Shown piece by piece: positions 27,079-35,217 of a stretch of DNA of 64,000 nt. Where the stretch lies: NCBI RefSeq assembly GCF_023954305.1, contig NZ_JAMLIG010000001.1:930001-994000 (forward strand), read 5' to 3'. The translations under genes were made by a program, and so were the position numbers. The notes under the pieces are model-generated. The model did not search any database. It saw nothing but the letters and a program-made list of their open reading frames with translations, and was not told where the DNA came from. The stretch is from Mesorhizobium sp. (lineage in GTDB: Bacteria; Pseudomonadota; Alphaproteobacteria; Rhizobiales; Rhizobiaceae). Each line of letters starts with the position of its first letter. Position 1 is the stretch's first letter.

Positions 27079-27152
27079 TGGAGCGGGTGAAGGGAATCGA
27101 ACCCTCGTATTCAGCTTGGGAAGCTGCTGCTCTACCATTGAGCTACACCCGC
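27079..27152 (-). tRNA. tRNA-Gly (anticodon CCC)
   Basis: A full cloverleaf can be drawn: acceptor GCGGGTG pairs with CACCCGC, D-arm GCTC/GAGC, anticodon loop TTCCCAA giving CCC, T-arm GAGGG-TTCGATT-CCCTT, discriminator T and encoded CCA. The 3' end points left, toward the A/T-rich protease region, which is the side where integrative elements usually insert. Confidence 0.96.
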
Positions 27153-27281
27153 AACGGCGACAGTCATCCGCGATCGGACGGGGCGATGTCAAGCCGCTTG
27201 TCCTATCACGACCCGGCGCCTGGCGCTTGACGCGGAACTTGGCCGCGCGCACCTGTCTAACGTCCGAGGGAGGGGGGAACG

Positions 27282-28457
27282 ATGCCGCGATTGCTGAAGC
27301 GTGTGCTTGGGATACTGGCGGTGCTTGTCGCGGTGGGGCTCGCCGTCTTCTTCTTCATCGCGCCGGCCGAGGTCGAGCGGGCGATGAACGGCGTGATCGA
27401 ACCCCCGCCCTACACCGTCTCCGAGCGAGCAGCCGCGCTGCACAAGACGCTGACGGTTGCCGATCTCCATGCCGATTCCCTCCTGTGGGGCCGCGATCTC
27501 CTCAAGAAGGGTTCGCGGGCGCAGGTGGACGTGCCGCGCCTGATCGAGGGAAATGTCGCGGTGCAGGTGTTCGCGGTGGTATCGAAGACCCCGAGGGGCC
27601 TGAACATCGAGAGGAACACACCGGACACGGACAACATCACCCTGCTTGCGATTGCCCAGCGCTGGCCGGTGAAGACCTGGACGAGCCTGAAGGAGCGCGC
27701 GCTTTACCAGGCCGAACGGCTGAAGGCATTCGCCGCGCAGTCCGACGGCAAGCTGACGATGATCTACAGCCGCGGCGACCTGGAGCGCTTCCTCGAGAGG
27801 CGCAGGAGCGAGCCCGGCATCGTCGCGGGGCTGCTGGCGCTGGAAGGCGCTCAGGTTCTCGAAGGCGATCCGGCCAACGTCGACGTGCTGTTCGACGCGG
27901 GCTACCGGATGATGTCGCCGACGCACTTCTTCGACAACGAAATGGCGGGATCAGCCCACGGCGTGAAGAAGGGCGGATTGACCGAAGCAGGCCGCGAGAT
28001 GATCGAGCGGATGGAGGCGAAGCGCATGATCGTCGACGTGTCGCATGGCTCGATGGCGCAGATCGACGACGTGCTTCAAATGTCGACGCGGCCCATCGTG
28101 GTCTCGCACACCGGCGTGCGGGGCACCTGCGACAACGGCCGCAACCTGACCGACGACCAGTTGCGCGTGATCGCCGCCAAGGGTGGGCTCGTCGGCATCG
28201 GCTTCTGGGACGTGGCCACCTGCGGGCGCGCCGCCGACGCGATCGCCGCCGCGCAGGCCTACACGGCAAATCTCGTCGGCGCGCCGCATGTCGGCCTCGG
28301 CTCCGACTTCGACGGAGCAGTACTTGTCCCCTTCGACGCGACGGGCATGGTCAAGATCACCGAGGCGCTGATGAAGGGCGGCATGAGCGACGACGACATC
28401 GCCGCCGTCATGGGCGGCAACCAGGTGCGCTTCCTTCTGGAGAACCTGCCGGAATAG
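27282..28457 (+). CDS. Membrane dipeptidase (M19, renal-dipeptidase family)
   Basis: A 391-residue zinc dipeptidase with an N-terminal membrane anchor (about 8-27) placing the domain in the periplasm. Metal ligands: H63/D65 in ADLHADS, bridging glutamate in LLALEGAQ (about 188), and two histidines in DVSHGS and VSHTGV. The family cleaves dipeptides including D-amino-acid ones and some beta-lactams. Standard length, single gene, near the tRNA. Confidence 0.88.
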   Translation: MPRLLKRVLGILAVLVAVGLAVFFFIAPAEVERAMNGVIEPPPYTVSERAAALHKTLTVADLHADSLLWGRDLLKKGSRAQVDVPRLIEGNVAVQVFAVVSKTPRGLNIERNTPDTDNITLLAIAQRWPVKTWTSLKERALYQAERLKAFAAQSDGKLTMIYSRGDLERFLERRRSEPGIVAGLLALEGAQVLEGDPANVDVLFDAGYRMMSPTHFFDNEMAGSAHGVKKGGLTEAGREMIERMEAKRMIVDVSHGSMAQIDDVLQMSTRPIVVSHTGVRGTCDNGRNLTDDQLRVIAAKGGLVGIGFWDVATCGRAADAIAAAQAYTANLVGAPHVGLGSDFDGAVLVPFDATGMVKITEALMKGGMSDDDIAAVMGGNQVRFLLENLPE

Positions 28458-28554
28458 GGACGGGTCGCGCCGGCGGCAGCGCGACGATCGCGCTTGACGG
28501 CCTTCGGCGCAGGCCGCATCTGTCTGCAAATTCCAATCTCCGCCGGAGTCCGTC

Positions 28555-29346
28555 GTGGCCGCCCTCAAGTCGCTCATCGAATCACGCCGTTTCGAAGCCT
28601 TCATCACCGCGATGATCTTCATCAATGCGGTGACGCTCGGGTTGGAAACGTCGGCGACAGCCGTGGCGGCGTTCGGCGGCGCGCTGGCGTTTGCCGACAG
28701 CGCGATCCTCGCGGTCTTCGTCCTCGAACTCCTCGCGCGGATGGCCGTGTACCGGCTATCCTTCTTCCGCGACCCCTGGCGTATCTTCGACCTTCTGGTC
28801 GTGGGCGTTGCGTTGATCCCGGCCACCGGCAGCCTGTCAGTGCTGCGCGCGCTGCGCATATTGCGGGTGCTCCGGCTGATCTCGATCGTGCCGTCGCTCA
28901 GGCGCGTCGTCACCGGTTTCATCACCGCGTTGCCGGGTATGGGTTCGATCATCCTCTTGCTGTCGCTGGTGTTCTATGTTTTCGCCGTGATGGCGACCAA
29001 GCTCTACGGCACCGCCTTCCCGGACCGATTCGGCGACCTGGGCGCGTCGCTCTACACGCTGTTCCAGGTGATGACGCTGGAAGGCTGGTCGGACGGTGTC
29101 GTGCGGCCTGTGATGGAGGTCTATCCGACCGCGTGGCTGTTCTTCATCCCCTTCATCGTCGCTACCTCCTTCACCGTGCTCAACCTCTTCATCGGCGTCA
29201 TCGTCTCGGCAATGGAGGAAGAGCACGAGGCGGAGGAAAGCGCCGAACGCGAGGCGCTGCAGGAAGACCAGGACTTAATCCTGCGCGAGATCAGGGCGCT
29301 GCGGGAGGAAGTCAGGGCACTGAAACGCGCCGAAGCTGCTACCTGA
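28555..29346 (+). CDS. Voltage-gated-type cation channel, single six-helix subunit
   Basis: A 263-residue ion-transport protein with S1-S4 voltage sensor and S5-S6 pore, assembling as a tetramer. S4 has arginines at every third position (R98, R101, R104, R107). The selectivity filter is TLEGWSDG (174-181), differing from the LESW of NaChBac-type sodium channels. A C-terminal Glu/Arg-rich coiled coil (about 220-260) follows S6, as in bacterial Nav channels. Start GTG 28555 with GGAG six bases upstream. Ion selectivity is not certain. Confidence 0.87.
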   Translation: MAALKSLIESRRFEAFITAMIFINAVTLGLETSATAVAAFGGALAFADSAILAVFVLELLARMAVYRLSFFRDPWRIFDLLVVGVALIPATGSLSVLRALRILRVLRLISIVPSLRRVVTGFITALPGMGSIILLLSLVFYVFAVMATKLYGTAFPDRFGDLGASLYTLFQVMTLEGWSDGVVRPVMEVYPTAWLFFIPFIVATSFTVLNLFIGVIVSAMEEEHEAEESAEREALQEDQDLILREIRALREEVRALKRAEAAT

Positions 29347-30430
29347 AATGTTTCGACAGTTTCAGGCCCTGCGCCTGGTAGTTGGACTTCAGGTCCGCGC
29401 CGTAGAGCGCCTTCGGACGTGACAGCATGTGCTCGTAGACCAGGCGCCCGACCACCTGGCCGTGCTCGAGGATGAACGGCACTTCGTGGCTGCGCACCTC
29501 GAGCACCGCGCGGCTGCCCGCTCCGCCGGCCTGTCTATGGCCGAATCCGGGATCGAAGAAGCCGGCATAGTGGACCCGGAATTCGCCGACGAGCGGATCG
29601 AAGGGCGTCATCTCGGCGGCGACGTCGGGCGGCACGTGCACCGCTTCGCGACTGACCAGAATGTAGAACTCGTTGGGATCAAGGATCAGTTCGCCGGCTC
29701 CGCGGTCGTGCAGCGGCTCCCAGAAGTCGAGTATGTCGTGCGCGGCGCGCCTGTCGACGTCGACCAGAGAGGAATGGCGCTTGCCGCGATAGCCGATCAG
29801 CCCGTTCGCATCGCCCCTGAGATCGATCGACAACGCGACGCCGCCGCCGGAAATGTTCGGCTCATCGGTCGCCACCAGCATCTCGCGGGCATGCAGATCC
29901 AGGAGTTCGGCCTCCGACAGCAGCGAATGGCCCTTGCGGAAGCGGATCTGCGACAGGCGCGAGCCGGTGCGCGCGACGATGGGGAAGGTGCGCGGACTGA
30001 CCTCCATATAGAGCGGGCCCGAATAGCCCGCCGGGATCTTGTCGAACTCCTGCGCGAAGTCGGCCATGACGCGGGTGAAGATGTCGAGCCGTCCGGTGGA
30101 GCTCTTCGGATTGGCCGAGGCAGACACATCCGCCGGCAGTGCCAGCCGTTCGAGCAATGGCACGATGTAGACGCAGCCCGTCTCGAGAACGGCGCCGTCG
30201 CGCAGGTCGATCTCGTGCAGCTTGAGCCGCGCCAGCTTGTCCTCGACAGTCGCGTTGCGGCCCGGCATAAAGCTCGCCCGCACGCGCCACGCCTTCTCGC
30301 CCAGGCGCAGATCGAGGCTCGCCGGCTGGATCTGGTCGGCGTCGAGCGGGCGCGCACTCGTCAGCGCGCCGAGTGAAAACAGCGCTGCGATGTCTCTGTC
30401 TGGAAGGATGCCTGTCGTTCGGTGGGCCAT
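29339..30430 (-). CDS. dcd: 2'-Deoxycytidine 5'-triphosphate deaminase, long tandem-domain form
   Basis: A 363-residue enzyme that deaminates dCTP to dUTP, supplying thymidylate synthesis. It is about twice the usual 190-residue Dcd and has two dUTPase-like halves: the first with NPKSSTGRLDIFTRV (about 107-121) and the second with HEVPFILEHGQVVGRLVYE near the C-terminus. This double form is typical of alphaproteobacteria. It overlaps the end of the convergent channel gene by eight bases. Confidence 0.88.
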   Translation of the reverse strand: MAHRTTGILPDRDIAALFSLGALTSARPLDADQIQPASLDLRLGEKAWRVRASFMPGRNATVEDKLARLKLHEIDLRDGAVLETGCVYIVPLLERLALPADVSASANPKSSTGRLDIFTRVMADFAQEFDKIPAGYSGPLYMEVSPRTFPIVARTGSRLSQIRFRKGHSLLSEAELLDLHAREMLVATDEPNISGGGVALSIDLRGDANGLIGYRGKRHSSLVDVDRRAAHDILDFWEPLHDRGAGELILDPNEFYILVSREAVHVPPDVAAEMTPFDPLVGEFRVHYAGFFDPGFGHRQAGGAGSRAVLEVRSHEVPFILEHGQVVGRLVYEHMLSRPKALYGADLKSNYQAQGLKLSKHFR

Positions 30431-30517
30431 TTCGCTTCAGCGCAGTGAGGAGCCTCCGACGTCTATCAATCACCCGGATTGACGCAAGCCGGGCGCGGGT
30501 CTATGAGGCACTTATCC

Positions 30518-30568
30518 CGTGGTGATTTGGCCGGTCGGCTTGCAGCCACGTTAAACAAGTCGCTAAAG
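30518..30568 (+). ncRNA. SAM-II riboswitch (metA/SAM-alpha)
   Basis: The core CGTGGTGATTTGG..CCACG..TTAAACAAGTCGCTAAAG matches the SAM-II consensus. P1 pairs CGTGG (30518-30522) with CCACG (30546-30550), and the 3' strand AAGTCGCTAAAG forms the pseudoknot. It binds S-adenosylmethionine and reduces expression of the sulfhydrylase downstream. Confidence 0.93.
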
Positions 30569-30594
30569 GACCGAGTGGCCGCAAGGCTCTGTGG

Positions 30595-30626
30595 ACCGGT
30601 TGCGACTTCTCGCGGCCGGTTTTTTG
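30595..30626 (+). terminator. Attenuator terminator between SAM-II riboswitch and metZ
   Basis: ACCGGttGCGA (30595-30605) pairs with TCGCggCCGGT (30610-30620) around a short CTTC loop, followed by TTTTTT. Placed 27 bases after the riboswitch and 19 before the metZ ATG, it would allow SAM-dependent transcription termination in addition to or instead of ribosome-site masking. Confidence 0.8.
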
Positions 30627-30644
30627 TTGTTGGGGCTTTGGAAC

Positions 30645-31829
30645 ATGGCGAACAGGACTTGGCGGCCGCAAACGGCTCTCGTGCATGGCGGGACGCTTCG
30701 CTCGCACCACGGCGAGACCTCTGAAGCGATCTACCTCACGCAAGGCTATATCTACGACACGGCCGAGAGCGCGGAGGCCCGTTTCAAGGGCGACGAGCCG
30801 GGCTTCATCTATTCGCGCTACGCCAACCCCACCGTCGACATGTTCGAGAAGCGCATGTGTGCCCTCGAAGGCGCCGAGGATGCGCGGGCAACCGCGTCGG
30901 GCATGGCCGCCGTTTCGGCCGCCCTTCTCTGTTCGGTCAAGGCCGGCGACCATGTCGTGGCGGCGCGTGCGCTGTTCGGCTCCTGCCGCTGGATCGTGGA
31001 AACGCTGATGCCGAAATACGGCATCGAGACGACGCTCGTCGACGGCACGAAAATGGACCAGTGGCAGGCCGCGGTGCGCCCGAACACCAAACTGTTCTTC
31101 CTCGAAAGCCCGACCAACCCGACGCTTGAGGTGGTCGACATCGCGGCGGTCGCTCTGATCGCCAATTCGATCGGCGCCCGCGTCGTGGTGGACAACGTGT
31201 TTGCGACGCCGCTGCAGCAGAAGCCGCTGGAGCTCGGCGCCCATGTCGTCGTCTATTCGGCGACCAAACATATAGACGGCCAGGGCCGCTGCCTCGGCGG
31301 CGTGATCCTCTCCGACAAGGAATGGATCGACAAGAACCTGCACGACTATTTCCGTCACACCGGTCCCTCGCTGTCGCCGTTCAACGCCTGGACGCTCTTG
31401 AAGGGGCTGGAGACGCTGCCGCTCCGGGTCAGGCAGCAGACCGAAAGCGCCGGGCGGATCGCCGACTGGCTGGCGGAGCATTCCGGCATCTCGCGCGTGA
31501 TCTATCCGGGCCGCAAGGACCATCCGCAGGCCGACATCGTTGCCCGGCAGATGAAAGGTGGCTCGACGCTGGTGTGTCTTGACGCAAAGGGCGGCAAGCA
31601 GGCGGCCTTCGCGCTGTCCAATGCGCTGGAGATCGTCAAGATTTCCAACAATCTCGGCGATGCCAAGAGCCTGATCACCCATCCGGCGACGACGACGCAC
31701 AAGAACCTCACCGACGAGGCGCGGGCGGAACTCGGCATCGGTCCGGGCACCCTGAGGCTGTCGGTCGGCCTCGAGGACGTCGACGACCTGATCGAGGATC
31801 TGGACCGGGCGCTGAAGGCGGCCGGCTAG
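30645..31829 (+). CDS. metZ: O-succinylhomoserine sulfhydrylase
   Basis: A 394-residue PLP enzyme of the Cys/Met-metabolism family that makes homocysteine directly from O-succinylhomoserine and sulfide. The PLP lysine is K208 in SATKHIDGQGR; the GQGR context and N-terminal MANRTWRPQTALVHGG point to MetZ rather than MetB. Start ATG 30645, because an upstream frame would overlap the attenuator. Control by the SAM-II riboswitch fits end-product feedback. Confidence 0.94.
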   Translation: MANRTWRPQTALVHGGTLRSHHGETSEAIYLTQGYIYDTAESAEARFKGDEPGFIYSRYANPTVDMFEKRMCALEGAEDARATASGMAAVSAALLCSVKAGDHVVAARALFGSCRWIVETLMPKYGIETTLVDGTKMDQWQAAVRPNTKLFFLESPTNPTLEVVDIAAVALIANSIGARVVVDNVFATPLQQKPLELGAHVVVYSATKHIDGQGRCLGGVILSDKEWIDKNLHDYFRHTGPSLSPFNAWTLLKGLETLPLRVRQQTESAGRIADWLAEHSGISRVIYPGRKDHPQADIVARQMKGGSTLVCLDAKGGKQAAFALSNALEIVKISNNLGDAKSLITHPATTTHKNLTDEARAELGIGPGTLRLSVGLEDVDDLIEDLDRALKAAG

Positions 31830-32212
31830 GACACGATCGCGTCGGCTTCCAATTCGACCAGCCAATCGGGGTCGATGAAGCCGACGACCTGAACGACGGT
31901 GGTGACCGGGCGGATGTCGGCGAAATATTCGCCGTGCGCCCGCGCCGCCTCGCGCCAGTGCGTCATATCGGTCAGCATGATGCGGGTGCGGACCACGTCC
32001 GAGAGAGCCCCGCCGGCGTCGACGATCGCCTTTTCGATGATCTCGAGGCAGCGGATCGTCTGTCCGTAGACGTCGCCCTTCGCGGCCGTGCCGCCCTCCG
32101 CCAGGATCGGCGCGGTGCCGGCGACGGCGATATGCGGGCCGACGCGCACCGCACGGGTGAAGCCGAGAATAGGTTCCAGATAGGACCCTGAACTGACGGC
32201 TCTACGCTCCAT
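31826..32212 (-). CDS. RidA family (YjgF/YER057c) protein
   Basis: A 128-residue cytosolic protein of the enamine/imine deaminase family. The substrate-binding arginine lies in VVRTRIMLTDM (about 73-83). RidA proper protects PLP enzymes by hydrolysing 2-aminoacrylate; this sequence is of the broader Rid group, so exact activity is uncertain. It overlaps the end of the upstream phosphatidyltransferase gene by 11 bases and convergent metZ by four. Confidence 0.85.
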   Translation of the reverse strand: MERRAVSSGSYLEPILGFTRAVRVGPHIAVAGTAPILAEGGTAAKGDVYGQTIRCLEIIEKAIVDAGGALSDVVRTRIMLTDMTHWREAARAHGEYFADIRPVTTVVQVVGFIDPDWLVELEADAIVS

Positions 32213-32822
32213 CCGACCCTCCGAACTGACGCCACGCCAGGACGACGCGGGAGAGGGCTGTATAGGCGGTCAGTGCGGCGAATGCATAGGCCAGAAGCGG
32301 AAACCTGTCCGGAAACAGGCAGAAGGCGGCAAACACGGCAATCGTCTCCGTCGCCTCTGCGAGACCCGTGGTGAAGAATAGCGATTTCGGACCGCGCGCA
32401 TCACCCGCCAGGCCGCGCTTCTCGGCGATGGCCGCGAAGGCGAGGAAACTCGCGCCATTGGCATAGAAGACGGCGATCAGCAGCGCGCCGGGAATGCCGT
32501 TCGCCGCAGGGTCGAGGATGACGAAGGCAAGCGGGATCATGCCATAGAATGCAAAGTCCAGCACAATGTCGAGGTAACCGCCGAGGTCGGTCCGCCCGGC
32601 CCGCTTTGCCACGGCCCCGTCGAGGCCATCGCAGAGTCGCGATATGAGGATAAGGATCACACCGATCCAAAGCGCGCCGAGAGCGATGGCCAGAGCAGCC
32701 GCGGCGCCGATGGCGAAAGCCGACAGTGTTATCGCATTGGCCGATATCCCGGCCGTGTGCAGCGCCGCCGCGACCCGGTCGAGCGCAGGATCGAGGCGCT
32801 TGCGCGCCCACCCGTCGAGCAT
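32202..32822 (-). CDS. CDP-alcohol phosphatidyltransferase family protein
   Basis: A 206-residue inner-membrane enzyme with about six spans. The catalytic motif is DGAVAKRAGRTDLGGYLD followed by IVLD (about 69-90), i.e. DG..A[K]..G...D...D, with lysine where most have arginine. The family joins CDP-diacylglycerol to an alcohol to make phospholipids; the alcohol is not predictable. The ATG at 32822 follows GAGGAGAT; long frames further upstream are antisense to apaG and rejected. Confidence 0.85.
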   Translation of the reverse strand: MLDGWARKRLDPALDRVAAALHTAGISANAITLSAFAIGAAAALAIALGALWIGVILILISRLCDGLDGAVAKRAGRTDLGGYLDIVLDFAFYGMIPLAFVILDPAANGIPGALLIAVFYANGASFLAFAAIAEKRGLAGDARGPKSLFFTTGLAEATETIAVFAAFCLFPDRFPLLAYAFAALTAYTALSRVVLAWRQFGGSDGA

Positions 32823-32903
32823 TGACTGATCTCCTCGATGGCCTTGCCTGTTGACCGCGGATAGACGCTCGGCGACAGTTGGGCGCAATTGCGGGAAACC
32901 ATC

Positions 32904-33296
32904 ATGTACCGCGCCGTGACGCGCAACATCGAAGTCGAGGTGGAACCGATCTACCTGCCGGAACGATCCGATCCGGAGCAGAGCCGCTACGTCTGGGCCT
33001 ACCGCGTCACCATCGCCAACAATTCGGACGGGTTCGTGCAACTGCTGACCCGCTACTGGCGCATCGTCGACGGGAATGGAAAGGTCGAAGAAGTGCGCGG
33101 GCCGGGCGTCGTGGGCGATCAGCCCGAACTCAACCCGGGCGACACCTACCAGTACACGTCCGGCTGCCCGCTCACCACCCCGACCGGCTTCATGGCCGGC
33201 CACTATACGATGCGCGACGAGGCCGGCGCATTGTTCGACGTGGAAATCCCCGCCTTCGCGCTCGACCTTCCCGACATGCTGAGGACGGTTAATTAG
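32904..33296 (+). CDS. apaG: ApaG (Co2+/Mg2+ efflux-associated protein)
   Basis: A 130-residue protein of fibronectin-like beta fold. The ApaG signature YTSGCPLTTPTGFMAGHYTM (about 90-109) is intact. Genetic links to Mg/Co sensitivity and to Ap4A metabolism are known for the family but not the mechanism. ATG 32904 is preferred to TTG five codons earlier. Its end overlaps convergent hslO by eight bases. Confidence 0.95.
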   Translation: MYRAVTRNIEVEVEPIYLPERSDPEQSRYVWAYRVTIANNSDGFVQLLTRYWRIVDGNGKVEEVRGPGVVGDQPELNPGDTYQYTSGCPLTTPTGFMAGHYTMRDEAGALFDVEIPAFALDLPDMLRTVN

Positions 33297-34275
33297 GCTC
33301 GACGAACTCCGCCGGATCGAACTCGTAGCGCTTCGAGCAGAATTCGCACGACACCTTGATCACGCCGTCCTCGATGGAATCCGTGATCTCCTCGGCGGTG
33401 AACCCGTCCAGAATGCCGCGGATGCGCTCGCGCGAGCACGAACATTGGTCGAGGACAGGCACGCCCTCGAAAACGCGCACCCCATGCTCGTGGAAGAGCC
33501 GGTAGAGAAGTCGTTCGGGCTCGACCGTTGGGTCGAGCAGCTCGGACGGCTCGACCGTCGAGAGCAGCGCCAGCGCCTCGTTCCAGGAGCCGTCGACGAT
33601 ATCGGAGAAGTCATGTCCGGGATCCCCGTCGCCGCCCGGCAGATCGGGCAGGCGCAGCCGCTCCGGCGCCTCCGGCAGGAACTGGATCAGCATCCCGCCG
33701 GCGCGCCAGCGCTCGTCGGGTCCGTATTCGCCCGGCACGACGTGGCGCGCCACCGCCATGCGCACGTCGGTCGGGATCTGCTCGGACTGGCGGAAGTAGG
33801 TCCGGGCTACTTCGTCGAGCGACTGGCCGGCAAGTTCCACGATGCCCTGATAGCGCTGCATGTATTCGCCCTGGTCCACCGTCATGGCGAGCACACCCGA
33901 GCCGAGGAGATCCGGCGGGGACGTCGCCCCGGCCGCAATGTAATCGGCAAGCCGGTTGGCGTCGAAGCGGGCATAGGCGCGCATGGCAGACGGCGTGGCG
34001 AAGTCCACCACCAGCATGTCGACAGGCCCTTCGGAACGAGTCTGCAGGATAAACTTGCCTTCGAACTTCAGCGCGGTGCCCAGCAGAACCGTCAGCACCA
34101 TCGCCTCGGCCAATAGGCGAGCGACCGGTTCGGGATAGTCATGACGGGCGAGGATGTGGTTCAGCGTCGGCCCAAGCTGAACGATCCGGCCGCGAACATC
34201 GAGCGGGGCCACTTCGAACGGCACGACGTGATCGTCTCCGGCGAAGCCGAATTCGCCGAGCTTCGGTTCCTTCAC
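33289..34275 (-). CDS. hslO: Hsp33 redox-regulated chaperone
   Basis: A 328-residue holdase activated by oxidation. The redox switch is CxC in DQCSCSRER (about 269-271) and CxxC in CEFCSKRY (about 300-303), which bind zinc when reduced. The GTG at 34275 sits one base after the argF stop, with GGAG upstream; an alternative GTG at 34305 would overlap argF. Third gene of argD-argF-hslO, a conserved rhizobial order. Confidence 0.94.
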   Translation of the reverse strand: MKEPKLGEFGFAGDDHVVPFEVAPLDVRGRIVQLGPTLNHILARHDYPEPVARLLAEAMVLTVLLGTALKFEGKFILQTRSEGPVDMLVVDFATPSAMRAYARFDANRLADYIAAGATSPPDLLGSGVLAMTVDQGEYMQRYQGIVELAGQSLDEVARTYFRQSEQIPTDVRMAVARHVVPGEYGPDERWRAGGMLIQFLPEAPERLRLPDLPGGDGDPGHDFSDIVDGSWNEALALLSTVEPSELLDPTVEPERLLYRLFHEHGVRVFEGVPVLDQCSCSRERIRGILDGFTAEEITDSIEDGVIKVSCEFCSKRYEFDPAEFVEPN

Positions 34276-34276
34276 G

Positions 34277-35200
34277 TCAGACGGCTCCGGACAGGCACCA
34301 GGCAAGCACCGCTTTCTGCGCGTGCAGGCGGTTCTCGGCTTCGTCGAAGACGACCGAGTTCGGTCCGTCGATCACTTCGTCGGTGACCTCCTCACCGCGG
34401 TGCGCGGGCAGGCAATGCATGAATAGGGCGTCGGGCTTGGCTTTCGCCATCAGATCCGTATTGACCTGATAGGGAAGAAACACGTTGTGGCCCCGCGCCC
34501 GATGCTCCTGGTTCATCGATACCCAGCAGTCGGTGACGACCGCGTCGGCGCCCGCCACGGCCTCTTCCGGCGAACGCCCGAGCGTCAGCCGGCCGCCGTT
34601 TCGCTGCGCCCAGTCGACGTAGCGCTGCTGCGGCTCGCTGCCTTCCGGCACCGCCATGTTAAGCTTGTAGCCAAAGCGGGCAGAACCCTCGATCAGCGAG
34701 TGCAGCACGTTGTTGCCGTCGCCCGACCAGGCGATGACGCGATCCTTCACGGCGCCGCGATGCTCTTCGAAGGTCATCACGTCGGCCATGATCTGGCAGG
34801 GATGGGTGTCGTCGGTCAGCCCGTTGATGACGGGAACGGTCGCATTGTCCGCCAGCTCGGTCATGCGTTCATGCGCGGTGGTGCGGATCATGATGGCATC
34901 GACATAACGCGACAGCACACGCGCGGTATCGGCGATCGATTCTGAGCGGCCGAGCTGCATCTCGGCACCCGTGAGCATGATCGTCGAGCCACCCAGTTGG
35001 CGCATCGCCACGTCGAACGACACGCGGGTGCGCGTGGACGGCTTGTCGAAGATCATCGCCAGCACCTTGCCGGCGAAGGGCTGCTCGGCAGTGCCCGCCT
35101 TCTGGGCCGCCTTGCGAACCTTGGCATCATCCAGGATGCGGCGCAGATCCTCGGCACTGACGGAGGACAGGTCGGTAAAGTGACGTGGCTGAACGGTCAT
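34277..35200 (-). CDS. argF: Ornithine carbamoyltransferase
   Basis: A 307-residue trimeric enzyme that converts ornithine and carbamoyl phosphate to citrulline. Carbamoyl-phosphate motif STRTR is at 55-59, HPCQ at 133-136, ornithine-binding SMNQ at about 228-231 and HCLP at 262-265. Follows argD by 17 bases and runs into hslO, so it is co-transcribed with both. Confidence 0.97.
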   Translation of the reverse strand: MTVQPRHFTDLSSVSAEDLRRILDDAKVRKAAQKAGTAEQPFAGKVLAMIFDKPSTRTRVSFDVAMRQLGGSTIMLTGAEMQLGRSESIADTARVLSRYVDAIMIRTTAHERMTELADNATVPVINGLTDDTHPCQIMADVMTFEEHRGAVKDRVIAWSGDGNNVLHSLIEGSARFGYKLNMAVPEGSEPQQRYVDWAQRNGGRLTLGRSPEEAVAGADAVVTDCWVSMNQEHRARGHNVFLPYQVNTDLMAKAKPDALFMHCLPAHRGEEVTDEVIDGPNSVVFDEAENRLHAQKAVLAWCLSGAV

Positions 35201-35217
35201 CGCTGGCTTTCCCGACC

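Noticed and set aside
26720..27152. Full integrative element at the tRNA-Gly gene
   Set aside because: No integrase or direct repeat of the tRNA 3' end could be found; kept only as a decayed-island hypothesis.
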